From contig NZ_JAAVUT010000003.1 of the NCBI RefSeq assembly GCF_018449575.1, positions 372,001 to 436,000 on the forward strand: 64,000 bases of DNA, given 5' to 3'. The notes beneath the pieces are model-generated. The model saw nothing but the letters and a program-made list of their open reading frames with translations. It was not told where the DNA came from and ran no database searches. The DNA is from Sodalis sp. dw_96. Lineage in GTDB: Bacteria; Pseudomonadota; Gammaproteobacteria; Enterobacterales; Enterobacteriaceae. A program made the position numbers and the translations under genes. Below are positions 9,236 through 19,779 of the stretch, one piece after another (position 1 is the stretch's first letter; the number at the start of each line of letters is the position of its first letter).

Positions 9236-9874
9236 TTACGCTTGCGGCGGCATGCACACGCCGATCCCGCCCAGATTGCAGTAACCCTCGGGATTCTTGT
9301 ACAAATATTGCTGATGGTCGTCTTCAGCATAATAAAACGGCGTCGCCGGCTCAATCGCGGTGGTCACCTGGCGTTTATCCCCTGCCTCGGCCATCGCCCG
9401 CTGGAACTGCGCTTTGCTTTCCCGCGCGTCGCTTTCCTGTTCCGGGGTCAAGACGAAAATCGCCGAACGATACTGGGTGCCTATATCCCCGCCCTGGCGC
9501 ATGCCTTGCGCCGGGTCGTGATTTTCCCAAAAGTGTTGCAGCAACGCTTTGTAAGAAATAACCCTGGGATCGTATACCACCCGCACCGTTTCCGCATGGC
9601 CGGTTTTGCCGGTACAGACTTCCCGGTAGGTGGGGTTTGGCGTAAAGCCGCCGGCAAAACCGGCCGCCGTGCTGTAGACACCGGGCAATTGCCAGAACAG
9701 TCTTTCAACGCCCCAATAGCATCCCATGGCAAATAAAGCCACTTCCATGCCGTCCGGGATTTGGGCCATGGAGTGACCGTTGACCACATGGGTGGTGGCA
9801 ACCGGCATCGGCGTGGTGCGACCCGATAAAGCGTCACTTTGTGATACAAGCTCAGATTTGTTGAAAATGTGCAT
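9236..9874 (-). CDS. msrA: peptide methionine-S-sulfoxide reductase MsrA
   Basis: Repairs the S-epimer of methionine sulfoxide in proteins, using thioredoxin. The start is set at ATG 9874 (AGGAG 9 nt upstream), giving 212 residues, the E. coli length; an upstream ATG at 9898 is less likely. The catalytic cysteine is Cys52 in the motif GCYWG, where most homologues have GCFWG. Further conserved stretches are [23 protein letters not shown] and QYRSAIF. The C-terminal tail [17 protein letters not shown] carries the recycling cysteines. It is divergent from tamA, as in E. coli. Confidence 0.96.
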   Translation of the reverse strand: MHIFNKSELVSQSDALSGRTTPMPVATTHVVNGHSMAQIPDGMEVALFAMGCYWGVERLFWQLPGVYSTAAGFAGGFTPNPTYREVCTGKTGHAETVRVVYDPRVISYKALLQHFWENHDPAQGMRQGGDIGTQYRSAIFVLTPEQESDARESKAQFQRAMAEAGDKRQVTTAIEPATPFYYAEDDHQQYLYKNPEGYCNLGGIGVCMPPQA

Positions 9875-10104
9875 CAGAGTTGACTCCTGTTTAGGCAATT
9901 TATCGTAAAAATGGGGTATAGCCTGTTGTTTAACACATCTTCTTTACAGACAATAAACTTCAATTTTACGTTAATATATAGGTGTAAAGCTGTTATTTTA
10001 GGGCAAAAAAATCAAAAACAACCCTAAGACCAGCTGTTAATCGGAATGAAAGCGATTTTGCGCACAGGGAAGTCATTATCGGAAAAGCAAACTCAGGAGC
10101 CAGC

Positions 10105-11841
10105 TTGCTAAAAAATCGCCTTATTTGCCTGGTTTGCATTCTCGCGGCAACGCCCTGGTCCGACGCTGCTAACGTGCGTTTGCAGGTAGACGGGCTCAAA
10201 GGCGAATTGCAGCGTAATGTCCGGGTGCGCCTGTCCACCATCGGTGCGGATGAAATCACCGCCGACGCGCGCTTTCAGGCTCGGGTTGACAGTGCCATCC
10301 GCGAGGGACTGCGTGCGCTGGGGTATTATGAACCCCAGATTGATTTTACCTTTCGCCCGGCGGTCAAAGGCGGCCGCCCCGTCCTGGTGGCCGCCGTCAA
10401 ACCGGGACCGCCGGTTAAAATCGCCGCCACCACCCTCATTGTGCGCGGCGATGCCCGCCGGGATGCCGCTTATCAACGGCTGATTCAACGAAGCCGGCCG
10501 GCCGTCGGCACCGTGCTCAACCATGGGGATTATACCGCTTTTATTGACGGCTTGACGGGTCTTGCCGTGCGTAATGGCTATTTCGACGCCGAGTTTCTCA
10601 AACGACAGCTGGCGGTGTCGCCGGAGCGGCGAGAAGCATTCTGGAATGTGGATTTCGACAGCGGCCAACGCTACCGCTTCGGTGAGATACGTTTCCATGG
10701 TTCGCAAATCCGCACGGACTATTTACGCAATATCCCCACCCTACATCCGGGGGATGAGTACAGCGCCACTGCGCTGGCGGAGTTCAGCCGGCAATTGTCC
10801 GCCACCAACTGGTTCAACTCGGTGGTGGTTTCGCCGGATTTGGTGGCCGGGAAAAAAAGCAAGGTTCTTCCCCTTGATGCGGTGGTCACCCCGAGGAGCC
10901 GCAACATTATTGAAACCGGCGGCGGCTTCGCCTCGGATGTCGGACCGAGGGTCAGAACCACCTGGAACCGACCCTGGCTCAATTCAATGGGCCACAGTTT
11001 CCAGACCAGCCTCAGCCTGTCGGCGCCGGAGCAGGCGCTGGATTTCAGTTATAAAATTCCGGTGCAGCGCAGCCCCCTGGAGCAATATTATTTACTGCAA
11101 AGCGGTTTCAGACGGGAAGATCTCAATGATACCAAATCCGATTCCACCACGCTGAACGTGGCGCGTTTCTGGGATTTTTCCAGCGGCTGGCAGCGATCGG
11201 TGAATTTACGCTGGAGCCTCGATCATTTTACCCAGGCCAATGTCACCGACACCACGATGTTGATTTATCCGGGCTTCACCGTTAACCGGACCCGGCAACG
11301 GGGCGGGACGATGCCCACCTGGGGCGATTCCCAGCGCTACTCCCTGCAGGTTTCCGACACCGCATGGGGGTCGGATATCGATTTTTATATCCTCCAGGCG
11401 CAAAACGTTTGGGTAAGGTCGCTGGCGGAAAAGCACCGCTTTGTGGCGCGCTACAATCTCGGCTGGATTGAAACCAATAATTTTGACCGTGTGCCCCCGT
11501 CGCTGCGCTTCTTCGCCGGCGGCGACGGCAGTATCCGCGGTTATCGCTTCCGCTCCATTTCCCCGCGGGACGCGGACGGCAAGCTGGTTGGCGCCTCGCA
11601 AATGGCCACCGGATCGCTGGAGTACCAATATAATTTTACCGGCCGCTGGTGGGGGGCGGCTTTCATCGATAGCGGCCAGGCGGTTAACGATATCCGGCAT
11701 ACCAACCTGAAGACCGGCGCCGGGATCGGCGTCCGTTGGCAATCGCCGGTGGGGCCGATTAAATTGGATATCGCCACGCCGGTGGGCGATCCGGATAATC
11801 ACAGTGTGCAGTTTTATATCGGTTTGGGGACGGAACTATGA
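10105..11841 (+). CDS. tamA: translocation and assembly module outer-membrane subunit TamA
   Basis: Omp85-family outer-membrane barrel that works with TamB in inserting some outer-membrane proteins and in lipid transport between membranes. The start is a TTG at 10105 with CAGGAG upstream; it gives 578 residues against 577 in E. coli and a normal signal peptide ending near SDAANVRL. Three POTRA domains span about 23-265. A 16-strand barrel with the lid-lock loop motif [14 protein letters not shown] (about residues 470-483) follows, ending [10 protein letters not shown]. The next gene, tamB, starts 4 nt inside this one (ATGA overlap), so the pair is translationally coupled. Confidence 0.96.
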   Translation: MLKNRLICLVCILAATPWSDAANVRLQVDGLKGELQRNVRVRLSTIGADEITADARFQARVDSAIREGLRALGYYEPQIDFTFRPAVKGGRPVLVAAVKPGPPVKIAATTLIVRGDARRDAAYQRLIQRSRPAVGTVLNHGDYTAFIDGLTGLAVRNGYFDAEFLKRQLAVSPERREAFWNVDFDSGQRYRFGEIRFHGSQIRTDYLRNIPTLHPGDEYSATALAEFSRQLSATNWFNSVVVSPDLVAGKKSKVLPLDAVVTPRSRNIIETGGGFASDVGPRVRTTWNRPWLNSMGHSFQTSLSLSAPEQALDFSYKIPVQRSPLEQYYLLQSGFRREDLNDTKSDSTTLNVARFWDFSSGWQRSVNLRWSLDHFTQANVTDTTMLIYPGFTVNRTRQRGGTMPTWGDSQRYSLQVSDTAWGSDIDFYILQAQNVWVRSLAEKHRFVARYNLGWIETNNFDRVPPSLRFFAGGDGSIRGYRFRSISPRDADGKLVGASQMATGSLEYQYNFTGRWWGAAFIDSGQAVNDIRHTNLKTGAGIGVRWQSPVGPIKLDIATPVGDPDNHSVQFYIGLGTEL

Positions 11842-14800
11842 GCCGGGCCAGGAAAATCGGCCTGGGCGTGCTGGCATTTATTCTGCTGCTTTTGGGCATG
11901 GTGGGGTTTTTAATCGGTACCGAAGGCGGACTGCACCTGTTGATAAACGGCGCCGCCCGGTGGGTGCCGGGCCTGGAGATCGCCCATGTCAGCGGAGGCT
12001 GGCGCGGATTGACCGTCACCGGCCTGCAATATCGAATGCCCGGAGTGACGGTACGCGCCGAACAATTCCATCTGTCCCTTGATCCCGCCTGCCTGCGCCA
12101 TAGTCAATTATGCCTAGACACCTTGTCACTGCGGGATGTGGATATTGATGTGAAAACCGCGGCGCTGGCCCCGTCGCCGACGGGCGCCGCCGAGCCGCAA
12201 AATAACAGCCAGACCGTCAGTACCCCTTATCCGCTTATTCTGCGGCATCTGGCCCTGAACAATGTCCGGATACGCATAGATGATACCCTGGTCACCCTCG
12301 GCAGTCTGGAAAGCGGTATGGATTTTCGCGCCAACAGTCTGACGGTGGCGCCAACCCATATTGCCGGTTTGCTGGTGGCGTTGCCAAAGGCCGCCGAGGT
12401 GCTGGCGGAACAGGCCGGCAAACAGGTCGGCAAACAGATCGTACAGACCGGGCAACAAAAGCGGCAGGATGCCGAGGCGGCGCTGGAAAAGGCCCGGCGG
12501 CAGCCGTCGCCGGAAGCGGCATTCAAGGCCTTTTTCGCCCAGCCGCTGCTGCCCGATTTGCCCGATGTGCGTCTGCCGCTGAACGTCCGGCTGGAGGGAC
12601 TGCGGGCAGAAGACTTACGTTTGACCGACGACACCGATATCCTGATCTCGGCGTTGGATCTGCGCGGCGCCGTGCAAGACGGGCAAGCCACCCTGGAACG
12701 ATTAAACATCGATTCGCCCCAGGGCCTGCTCAATGCCAGCGGCACGGCGCGGCTAAGCGGCAGTTGGCCGCTGAACCTGACCCTGAATACGGCAATTAAT
12801 GCCGCGCCCTTCAAGGGGGAAAAAATCAGGCTGACCTTAAGCGGCGGGCTGCGGGATCAACTCATGGCGGCGCTGAATTTTTCCGGGCCGGTAAAAGCGC
12901 AGATAACACTGCAAACGCGCCCGGCCGAAGCCGGCCTGCCGCTGACGCTGACCTTCAACAGTCCCGGCATGCAATGGCCCCTCAGCGGCCAACCGCAGTA
13001 TCAGGCGCGAAATCTGTCGCTGAACCTGGACGGCAAGGCGGTGGATTACACACTGACCATGGGGGCGTCATTAAGCGGTCAAGGCCTGCCGCCGGCGGAG
13101 GTGTCGTTGGCGGGTAAAGGCAACACCGCACAGTTTACCCTGTCCCGGCTGCATATCGCCACCCTGCAAGGCCAGGGGGATATCACCGCGCTGGTGGACT
13201 GGAGCAACGCCGTAAGCTGGCGCAGCGAACTGACCCTTTCCGGAATCAACACCGCCGGGCAGTGGCCGGACTGGCCCGCCCGCCTCGACGGCAAGTTATC
13301 GGTGCTGGGCAGCCTGCACGGCGGCAGTTGGCAACTGCGGGTGCCGGAACTCACCCTCGATGGCGAGGTTAAGCAGAACCGGCTGACCGCCAGAGGCTCC
13401 CTGAGCGGCAATGCCGCCGGACAATGGCATGTTTCAGCGCTGCGGCTGGCGTTGGGACGCAACAGCCTGACGGTAAACGGCGATTTGAACAATCAGCTGG
13501 CGCTGGACGCCGTGATCGATGCGCCGAATCTGAACGGGGCCTTGCCCGGCTTGGGGGGAACCATCACCGGCTCCCTGAACGTGCGCGGGGACCGCCAATC
13601 GCCGCAGGTCAGCGCCAATTTGACCGCCGCCGGCCTGCGCTGGCAGGAACTGCGGATTCGGCGCATCGCCTTGAACGGCCGCCTGCAATCCAGCGATATT
13701 ATCCGCGGCAACCTTAACGTGGAGATTGACCAGCTGCAGCAGGCGACGGTTAACGTGCGGCGGCTGACGCTGGCGCTCACCGGCGATGAACGGGCCCATC
13801 AATTACGGCTGAATCTGCAGGGCGAGCCGGTATCGGGCGGGCTGACGCTAAACGGCGGTTACGATCGCCTGCAGCAGCGCTGGCGCGGTACCTTGAGCCA
13901 GACGCAATTCGGCAGCCCGGTGGGGGAGTGGCGGTTAAGCCGCCCGATGACTTTTGATTATCAGCAGCAGGCGCAAAATGTCGTTATCGGCCCCCATTGC
14001 TGGCAAAATATCAATGCGCAGCTCTGCGTACCCGCCAATATCCAACTGGGGGCCGGCGGACAGGCCACCGTGCTCCTTAACCGTTTTGACCTGGCGATGC
14101 TCAAACCGTTCCTGCCGCCGTCCACCACGGTGGGCGGGGTATTCAGCGGCCGTGCCCAGGTGAGCTGGCAGCCGGGCGGCAGCTTGCCGACCGCCAGGAT
14201 TGTGCTGACCGGCAACGGTGTCAAGGTGCGGCAAAACATCCAGGGCGGAGTGCTGCCGGTGGATTTCGATCGGGTTACTTTCAACGCCGGCCTGGAAAAC
14301 GACCGCGCCACGCTTGACTGGCAGATTGGCATAACCGGCAACGGACAGTTCAACGGACAGGTGCAGGTGGCTGATCCCCGCAACCGGCGAACGCTTTCCG
14401 GCAATGTCGCTATGAATAATCTCTCCCTGGCGCTGATCAATCCGCTGTTATCCGGCTCAGAACATGCCGCGGGTATGCTTAACGCCAATCTCCGTCTCGG
14501 TGGCAACGCCGTGCAGCCGCAGCTTTACGGTCGGCTGAGCCTGGACAGGGTTATCATCCGCAGCAATCAACTGCCGTTCGCCATGACCGAAAGCCAACTG
14601 GCCATGACGTTTGCCGGCACCAGCTCGGCCTTGCAGGGCGTGATCAGGACGACCAGCGGGCAGCTCAATTTAAGCGGCAATGCCAACTGGAGCCGCATCA
14701 ATGCCTGGAACGCCCGTATCGCCGCCCGGGGGAACCGGGTAAGGATCACCCTGCCGCCGATGGTGCGGTTGGACGTATCGCCGGATATCACCGTGGAGGC

Positions 14801-15662
14801 CGCGCCACAGGCGCTGACCCTCAACGGCAGCGTCACCATCCCCTGGGCGCGGATTGTGGTTCAGAAACTGCCTGAAAGCGCGGTGGCGGTTTCTCCCGAT
14901 GAAGTGATCCTCGATGCGCAATTGCAGCCGGTGGCCGAGCGGGAGGCGGGAATGGTCATCAACAGTAATATGAAGATTCATGTGGGCAATGACGTGCGGT
15001 TGGACGCTTTCGGCCTCAAAGCGCGGCTGCAGGGGGATCTGAATGTGATCCAGGATAAGCAGGGACTGGGCCTGCACGGACAAATCGCTATTCCCTACGG
15101 ACGATTTAATGCTTATAGTCAGGACTTGATCATTCGTCGTGGGCTATTAATCTTTGCCGGTCCTCCGACGCAGCCCATGCTGAATATCGAAGCCATCCGT
15201 AATCCGGATTCCACCGCGGACGGTGTGACCGCGGGGGTCCGGGTCACAGGTATGGCGGATCAGCCGCGGATAGACGTGTTCACCGACCCGGTCAAATCAC
15301 AGCAGGAGGCCCTTTCTTACCTGCTGCGTGGCCAGGGGCTGAATACGCCCGGCGCCGACAGTAGTATGATGACATCCATGCTGATCGGTATGGGCGTGGC
15401 ACAAACCGGGCAGCTGGTGGGTAAAATCGGCGCGGCGTTCGGCGTCAGTAATTTGACCCTGGATACACAGGGGGTAGGGGATGAATCCCAGGTGGTGGTG
15501 AGCGGTTATGTCACGCCGGGGTTGCAAGTTAAATATGGTGTCGGTATTTATGATTCATTGGCAACGCTAACGCTACGTTATCGTTTAATGCCTAGACTTT
15601 ATCTGGAAGCGGTGTCTGGTCTTAACCAGGCATTAGACTTGCTCTATCAGTTTGAGTTTTAA
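11838..15662 (+). CDS. tamB: translocation and assembly module inner-membrane subunit TamB
   Basis: Very long AsmA-like bridge protein (1274 residues, 1259 in E. coli) anchored in the inner membrane and spanning the periplasm to TamA. It has an N-terminal signal anchor at about residues 7-27 ([19 protein letters not shown]), then hundreds of residues of repetitive beta-strand sequence forming a hydrophobic groove. The C-terminal DUF490 domain (about 930-1274) ends [13 protein letters not shown], the part that contacts TamA. A charged helix at about residues 190-220 ([19 protein letters not shown]) interrupts the beta repeats. Confidence 0.96.
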   Translation: MSRARKIGLGVLAFILLLLGMVGFLIGTEGGLHLLINGAARWVPGLEIAHVSGGWRGLTVTGLQYRMPGVTVRAEQFHLSLDPACLRHSQLCLDTLSLRDVDIDVKTAALAPSPTGAAEPQNNSQTVSTPYPLILRHLALNNVRIRIDDTLVTLGSLESGMDFRANSLTVAPTHIAGLLVALPKAAEVLAEQAGKQVGKQIVQTGQQKRQDAEAALEKARRQPSPEAAFKAFFAQPLLPDLPDVRLPLNVRLEGLRAEDLRLTDDTDILISALDLRGAVQDGQATLERLNIDSPQGLLNASGTARLSGSWPLNLTLNTAINAAPFKGEKIRLTLSGGLRDQLMAALNFSGPVKAQITLQTRPAEAGLPLTLTFNSPGMQWPLSGQPQYQARNLSLNLDGKAVDYTLTMGASLSGQGLPPAEVSLAGKGNTAQFTLSRLHIATLQGQGDITALVDWSNAVSWRSELTLSGINTAGQWPDWPARLDGKLSVLGSLHGGSWQLRVPELTLDGEVKQNRLTARGSLSGNAAGQWHVSALRLALGRNSLTVNGDLNNQLALDAVIDAPNLNGALPGLGGTITGSLNVRGDRQSPQVSANLTAAGLRWQELRIRRIALNGRLQSSDIIRGNLNVEIDQLQQATVNVRRLTLALTGDERAHQLRLNLQGEPVSGGLTLNGGYDRLQQRWRGTLSQTQFGSPVGEWRLSRPMTFDYQQQAQNVVIGPHCWQNINAQLCVPANIQLGAGGQATVLLNRFDLAMLKPFLPPSTTVGGVFSGRAQVSWQPGGSLPTARIVLTGNGVKVRQNIQGGVLPVDFDRVTFNAGLENDRATLDWQIGITGNGQFNGQVQVADPRNRRTLSGNVAMNNLSLALINPLLSGSEHAAGMLNANLRLGGNAVQPQLYGRLSLDRVIIRSNQLPFAMTESQLAMTFAGTSSALQGVIRTTSGQLNLSGNANWSRINAWNARIAARGNRVRITLPPMVRLDVSPDITVEAAPQALTLNGSVTIPWARIVVQKLPESAVAVSPDEVILDAQLQPVAEREAGMVINSNMKIHVGNDVRLDAFGLKARLQGDLNVIQDKQGLGLHGQIAIPYGRFNAYSQDLIIRRGLLIFAGPPTQPMLNIEAIRNPDSTADGVTAGVRVTGMADQPRIDVFTDPVKSQQEALSYLLRGQGLNTPGADSSMMTSMLIGMGVAQTGQLVGKIGAAFGVSNLTLDTQGVGDESQVVVSGYVTPGLQVKYGVGIYDSLATLTLRYRLMPRLYLEAVSGLNQALDLLYQFEF

Positions 15663-15664
15663 CG

Positions 15665-16012
15665 ATGCGAATAATTGTTTACGGTAGTCTGCGGCGCAAT
15701 CAGGGCAATAGCCATTGGATGACAAACGGCCAATGGTTGGGGGATCATGTGATATCAGGTTATGAGTTATATGATCTCGGGCATTATCCGGCGGTTATCC
15801 CCGGCGTTGGGACAGTATATTGTGAAGTCTATCGCATTGATTCTTCAACATTGGCCGAGCTTGATGCCCTGCGTACAAAAAGCGGTGAATACAAGCGGGC
15901 GTTGATCAATACCCCCTATGGCGGCGCCTGGATGTATGTCTATCAGCGGCCGGTTGCGGGGTTGCGTCAGTTGAAGGGCGGTGACTGGCTGAAACGCGCC
16001 GACGAGCCTTAA
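15665..16012 (+). CDS. ytfP: gamma-glutamylcyclotransferase-fold protein YtfP
   Basis: Small protein of the AIG2/GGCT (BtrG-like) fold, with 115 residues. It has the substrate-binding loop YGSLRRNQGN at residues 5-14. The family catalytic acid position is probably the Glu near SGEYKRAL (about residue 78). The true substrate of bacterial YtfP is unknown. It starts 2 nt after the tamB stop, in one transcript with tamAB, as in E. coli. It is convergent with ppa. Confidence 0.93.
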   Translation: MRIIVYGSLRRNQGNSHWMTNGQWLGDHVISGYELYDLGHYPAVIPGVGTVYCEVYRIDSSTLAELDALRTKSGEYKRALINTPYGGAWMYVYQRPVAGLRQLKGGDWLKRADEP

Positions 16013-16047
16013 ACCCGTCGGGCGCTGAACTCGCCGGGGTTTTATTT
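16012..16047 (+). terminator. Terminator-like hairpin between ytfP and ppa
   Basis: AACCC pairs with GGGGTT across an inner CGGGCG/CGCC stem, followed by TTTATTTC that overlaps the ppa stop codon. The hairpin is imperfect. Confidence 0.45.
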
Positions 16048-16569
16048 CTTGGCGCGTTCGAAAGAGGCGATGATTTCTGCTTTGGCGGCCTCGGCATTTT
16101 CCCAGCCGGCCACTTTAACCCATTTGCCTTTTTCCAAATCTTTATAATGTTCAAAGAAATGAGTGATCTGTGCCCGTAATAATTGGGACAGGTCCTCTAC
16201 GTCTTTAATATGGTCATATTCCTTTGTCATCTTGGTGTGGGGCACCGCCACCACTTTGGCGTCTTCACCGGATTCATCGGTCATCTTCAGCACGCCCACC
16301 GGACGGCAGCGGATCACCGAGCCCGGCTGCAGCGGGTAGGGCGTAGGCACCAGCACGTCAACCGGATCCCCGTCGAGGGAGAGCGTATGGTTGATATAAC
16401 CGTAGTTACAGGGATAGAACATGGCGGTGGACATGAAACGATCAACAAACAATGCGCCGGTCTCCTTATCAACTTCATATTTGATCGGAGAAGCATTAGC
16501 CGGGATTTCAATCACAACATAAATATCCTCGGGAAGATCTTTTCCTGCCGGTACCAGATTCAAGCTCAT
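16042..16569 (-). CDS. ppa: inorganic pyrophosphatase
   Basis: Cytoplasmic Mg2+-dependent family I pyrophosphatase that hydrolyses PPi to two phosphates and so pulls biosynthetic reactions forward. It has 175 residues (E. coli 176 including Met). The start begins [25 protein letters not shown]. The metal-binding signature DGDPVDVLV (about residues 66-74) is intact, as are the substrate contacts KYEVDKETG and the C-terminal [15 protein letters not shown]. It is monocistronic. An ERIC element lies about 60 bp upstream of its start. Confidence 0.98.
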   Translation of the reverse strand: MSLNLVPAGKDLPEDIYVVIEIPANASPIKYEVDKETGALFVDRFMSTAMFYPCNYGYINHTLSLDGDPVDVLVPTPYPLQPGSVIRCRPVGVLKMTDESGEDAKVVAVPHTKMTKEYDHIKDVEDLSQLLRAQITHFFEHYKDLEKGKWVKVAGWENAEAAKAEIIASFERAKK

Positions 16570-16627
16570 GTCAATTTCCTTAAAATTTTAATGATGGCGT
16601 AGCGGCTATTATAACTGAAATTTGCGG

Positions 16628-16754
16628 TATACCCGTCATACTTCAAGCTGCAGGAGCGTTGGCTTTCCTCGCTCACCCCAGTCACTTACTTGAGTAAGCT
16701 CCTGGGGATTCGCTGCGTCGCCGCCTTCCTGCAACTCGAATTATTTAGGGTATA
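16628..16754. repeat. Complete ERIC (IRU) element, 127 bp
   Basis: TATACCC at one end and GGGTATA at the other. The highly conserved centre has GCTCACCCCAGTCACTTA, then GAGTAAGCTCCTGGGGATTC, which are the sequences on which the classic ERIC primers are based. The 127-bp length is the canonical ERIC size. Confidence 0.95.
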
Positions 16755-16803
16755 GATCAGGTTGTTTTAGCCTCTCTCCACGTCCTGCCTCGTAGCCGCC
16801 CAA

Positions 16804-16819
16804 TGTGATTAAACTCACA
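16804..16819. promoter_or_regulatory. CRP-binding site upstream of the chemoreceptor gene
   Basis: TGTGA-TTAAAC-TCACA is a perfect match to the CRP core TGTGA-N6-TCACA, inside AATGTGA...TCACAT. Its centre lies about 67 bp upstream of the start site expected from the FliA promoter at 16846-16872. Confidence 0.75.
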
Positions 16820-16845
16820 TAACCTATTAAAAACAGACGAATCTG

Positions 16846-16872
16846 TAAAGAGTTAACGCGGTGCACCGATAA
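16846..16872 (+). promoter_or_regulatory. Sigma-28 (FliA) class 3 flagellar promoter
   Basis: TAAAGAGT, then 11 nt, then ACCGATAA, compared with the FliA consensus TAAAGTTT-N11-GCCGATAA. This matches the expected control of a chemoreceptor gene whose ATG lies 88 bp downstream. Confidence 0.75.
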
Positions 16873-16960
16873 CCGATGCAGGGCGAGGTTACAACTTTAA
16901 TCTACAACTTCGGTCGGGTGATTTGAACGAATCAACATCGTAAAATGCAGGGGCAGCAGA

Positions 16961-18562
16961 ATGTTCAAGAATATAACCGTCAAGGCGGGCCTACTCGCCT
17001 GGCTGAGTTTAATGACCATTATTTTATTTATCGTCAGCGGTATCAGCATCCATACCATTCGGCAAGGCTCCATCTCCCTGCAAGCCATCAACCAGATACA
17101 AGGCGAGGAGCTCGGCTACCTTAGCCACGCCTATAACGCATCGCTGCGGTCCCGTACCGAAGCCTCCCTGGCGGTCAGACAATATGAAACCGGCCTGATT
17201 AACGAAGGCCAGGCCTCCACCGCCAAGGCCGCTGAGTTGGCCAAAGAAGCCGACAGCGCCATGGCGCAGTTCCTGGCCGCCGGCACGGTCACCATCGAAG
17301 GGGCCGACCGCGCGCAGCGAATGAATGTGATTTATCAGCGTTACAATGAACAAGGCATAAAGCCGATTCTCTCCGCGCTGCATAATGTGAACACTGACGC
17401 TTATTATCAATTATTGGAAAATACCCTGACGCCGCTGAGCACCGAAATGGATAATCAGCTCGACAGCTTCCAGCACTTTGCATTGGAAACCGGCCAGAAT
17501 ATTCAGCAGAAGGCGGCCAATAGCGCCCGTTTGCAATTGGTGCTGGTGATTGCGGCCTGTGTGCTGGCCCTGGCGCTGTCATTCCTGGCCTGGCTGGCGG
17601 TCCGGCGATATATACTACGCCCGCTGAATGTGGCCATCGTCCACATGGAAAATATCGCCGCCGGGGATTTATATCATCCCATCCCCGCGGCGAGTGACAA
17701 TGAGCTGGGGCGGCTGAACCGGGCGCTGCAATTGATGCAAGGCGCGCTGGCGGGGGCGGTGAGCGACGTGCGGCTGGCCGGGTCGCAAATAGATGTCGGC
17801 ACCCGTGAACTCTCGGCGGGCAATACCGACCTGTCCCAGCGTACCGAGGCGTCCGCCGCCGCACTGGAGCAAACCGCGGCCAGCATGGAGCAACTGACCC
17901 AAACGGTAAAACTCAATGCCGAACATGCCAAACAAGCCCATGAATTAGCGAAAGAAGTTTCAGATATCGCCGATAAGGGCAGCGAAGTGGTGTGTTATAT
18001 GATTGAGAAAATGCAGGCCATTTCGTCCAGTTCCCACCGTATTGCCGATATCTTGGGCGTGATAGACGGCATCGCCTTTCAAACCAATATCCTGGCCCTG
18101 AACGCGGCGGTGGAAGCGGCGCGTGCCGGTGAGCAAGGGCGGGGATTCGCCGTGGTGGCCGGTGAGGTGAGAAATCTGGCCCATCGCAGCGCCGAGGCGG
18201 CCAAAGAGATCAAGGGGTTGATTCAGGAATCCCAGGGGCGGGTAAACGAAGGGGCCGATATGGCGCATACCGCAGGCGAAACCATGGATGAGATTTCCGA
18301 AGAGGTGATGCGGGTGACCCGCCTGATGAAGGAAATTTCCAACGCCACGGATGAGCAGAGCCGCGGCATCGAGCAAATCAGCCTGGCGGTATCGCAAATG
18401 GACGCGGTGGCGCAGCAAAATGCGTCGCTGGTGGAGCAGTCCAGCGAAGCAACCCGTTCGTTACAGTCGCAATCGCAGCACTTAACCGCGAGTATGTCCC
18501 TATTCCATCTGGAAGAGGAAGCCGCCGAGGAGCCTGAGGAACTGGTGGCAGTTGAAGCCTGA
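16961..18562 (+). CDS. methyl-accepting chemotaxis protein
   Basis: Transmembrane chemoreceptor of 533 residues with the Tar/Tsr-type layout. TM1 lies at about 8-31 (GLLAWLSLMTIILFIVSGIS). A four-helix periplasmic sensor of the TarH class spans about 32-190. TM2 lies at about 190-212, HAMP at about 213-265, and a cytoplasmic signalling domain with methylation helices and the hairpin tip FQTNILALNAAVEAARAGEQ lies near residue 385. The C-terminus ends EEPEELVAVEA and lacks the NWETF-type tether for CheR/CheB. It therefore resembles low-abundance receptors that depend on neighbours for methylation. The ligand is unknown. A CRP site and FliA promoter precede it. Confidence 0.95.
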   Translation: MFKNITVKAGLLAWLSLMTIILFIVSGISIHTIRQGSISLQAINQIQGEELGYLSHAYNASLRSRTEASLAVRQYETGLINEGQASTAKAAELAKEADSAMAQFLAAGTVTIEGADRAQRMNVIYQRYNEQGIKPILSALHNVNTDAYYQLLENTLTPLSTEMDNQLDSFQHFALETGQNIQQKAANSARLQLVLVIAACVLALALSFLAWLAVRRYILRPLNVAIVHMENIAAGDLYHPIPAASDNELGRLNRALQLMQGALAGAVSDVRLAGSQIDVGTRELSAGNTDLSQRTEASAAALEQTAASMEQLTQTVKLNAEHAKQAHELAKEVSDIADKGSEVVCYMIEKMQAISSSSHRIADILGVIDGIAFQTNILALNAAVEAARAGEQGRGFAVVAGEVRNLAHRSAEAAKEIKGLIQESQGRVNEGADMAHTAGETMDEISEEVMRVTRLMKEISNATDEQSRGIEQISLAVSQMDAVAQQNASLVEQSSEATRSLQSQSQHLTASMSLFHLEEEAAEEPEELVAVEA

Positions 18563-18570
18563 TAACATCA

Positions 18571-18667
18571 GGCCGCGAAACAACTGGCCGCGCAACAACA
18601 GGTCGCGTAATAACAGGTCGCGAAACAACAGCCCGCGAAACAACAGCCCGCGTAACATCGGCTCGCG
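18571..18667. repeat. 15-bp tandem repeat array
   Basis: Six full units and part of a seventh of the 15-mer GGCCGCGAAACAACA and variants, at exact 15-bp spacing (18571, 18586, 18601, 18616, 18631, 18646, 18661). A degenerate unit precedes them from about 18556, across the chemoreceptor stop codon. The unit is a multiple of three. One plus-strand frame therefore reads a repeating P/S-R-N-N pattern and a minus-strand frame reads V-V-S/A-R-P, but no gene is supported. Confidence 0.9.
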
Positions 18668-18705
18668 GGCCGTGGTTTTCAGCATATTGCTTCAGGGCTT
18701 CGGCA

Positions 18706-19626
18706 TCACGGCGCCTGGACGGCATCGGGCTGCCGCCACAAGGCCTTCAGGCGGTCAACGAACCATTTACCCGCGGGCCCCGGGGGTTGCGAAGGCCGGT
18801 GAAAAGCGGACATCGTCAAGATAAAACCGGTGCGCGGCATGTCATCCACATCCAGCACCACCAGCGTGCCTGCGGCGATGTCTCTCTCCACCATATGCAG
18901 GGGCATTCCCCCCCATCCCACGCAGTCCTTGAGAAACGCATATTTGGTGGACAAATCAGCCAGACGCCAGGTCGACGGCGATGCGACGCCGAAGTTCCGG
19001 CCGGCCGTGAGATCGGATCGATCCGTGAGCACAAGCTGTACATGTTTCGCCAGCTCGCGCCGTGGTATCCGATGGCCAAAGCTCGCGAGCGGATGACATG
19101 GCGAAGCCACGGCGACCAACGGCAATTCCCCCAGTCGCTCGCTCACCAATGATGGAAATTCCTGCGGCAGCGGCGGAAGGATGCCCAGGCTGCATCTGCC
19201 GTCCAGGACAGGCTGATAGGCCGCTCCCAGGGCTTCGACGAACAGGCGCAGCGGCGTCAATGGAAACCGGCTCGCGAAGTCTTTCGCGACGGCGCTGACC
19301 ACGCCGGTGGGGAAGAACACGTCAATAACCACCGAGAGTTCCGCCTCGACGCCCGATGTCATGAGCCTGGCGCGCGCCTTCAGCCTATCCACCCCGGAGA
19401 CGATATTGCGGGCGTCTGCGAGCAGCAGCACTCCCTCCGGCGTGAGCTTCGGTAACCGGCCCGAGCGGTCAAAGAGTATGACCCCTATTTGGTCTTCCAA
19501 TCCGCCGACCCAGCCGCTCACCGCTGACTGAACCCGGTTGAGCTTGCGTGCCGCGGCCGAAAAGCTGCCCTCATCCACCGCGGCAATGAAGGTTCTGAGC
19601 TGATCCAGGGAGACGCCGTCAAGCAT
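18706..19626 (-). CDS. LysR-family transcriptional regulator
   Basis: LysR-type regulator of 306 residues. An N-terminal winged helix-turn-helix spans about 5-64 (SLDQLRTFIAAVDEGSFSA, then LNRVQSAVSGWVGGLEDQIG). A two-lobed effector-binding domain follows at about 90-295. The inducer is unknown. It is divergent from an oxidoreductase/SRPBCC gene pair that it probably controls. A perfect T-N11-A type palindrome lies 13 bp upstream of its own start, consistent with autoregulation. The stretch reads as richer in G+C than the flanking core genes and stands where E. coli has ytfQRT-yjfF, so it was probably acquired. Confidence 0.92.
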   Translation of the reverse strand: MLDGVSLDQLRTFIAAVDEGSFSAAARKLNRVQSAVSGWVGGLEDQIGVILFDRSGRLPKLTPEGVLLLADARNIVSGVDRLKARARLMTSGVEAELSVVIDVFFPTGVVSAVAKDFASRFPLTPLRLFVEALGAAYQPVLDGRCSLGILPPLPQEFPSLVSERLGELPLVAVASPCHPLASFGHRIPRRELAKHVQLVLTDRSDLTAGRNFGVASPSTWRLADLSTKYAFLKDCVGWGGMPLHMVERDIAAGTLVVLDVDDMPRTGFILTMSAFHRPSQPPGPAGKWFVDRLKALWRQPDAVQAP

Positions 19627-19638
19627 TGGATATCCTCT

Positions 19639-19653
19639 ATCTCTAATAGAGAT
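19639..19653. promoter_or_regulatory. LysR-type operator (LTTR box)
   Basis: ATCTCTAATAGAGAT is a perfect 15-bp palindrome with the T-N11-A signature of LysR binding sites. It is placed between the divergent LysR gene (start 19626) and the oxidoreductase gene. Confidence 0.65.
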
Positions 19654-19779
19654 GGTTTATATCTTAATATACCGTCTTCTCAGATACATTGCCAATCGCT
19701 ACCATTCCTTCCTATGCAGCATGGCTGCCAGTTATTTCAGCAGCGTGCAGATCCCGGACCGTACCACCAAGGAGTCTTT

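Larger units (their letters stand above)
16570..16960. other. Intergenic region ppa-chemoreceptor
   Basis: 391 bp holding a complete ERIC repeat, a consensus CRP site and a FliA-type promoter (entered separately). No gene is seen. Confidence 0.8.

Noticed and set aside
13424-13717. Long opposite- or shifted-frame ORFs inside tamB, deaD, infB and mpl
   Set aside because: Codon-bias shadows of real genes; the main frames have full family features.
16628-16754. Insertion sequence
   Set aside because: Matches the 127-bp ERIC repeat end to end; no coding capacity or terminal inverted repeats of an IS.
18571-18667. CRISPR-like array
   Set aside because: Units are 15 bp, directly adjacent and without spacers; no cas genes. 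It is a plain tandem repeat.
18552-18824. 90-codon plus-strand frame starting in the 15-bp tandem array
   Set aside because: Its N-terminus is just the translated repeat and the rest runs antisense into the LysR gene; no ribosome binding site or family feature.
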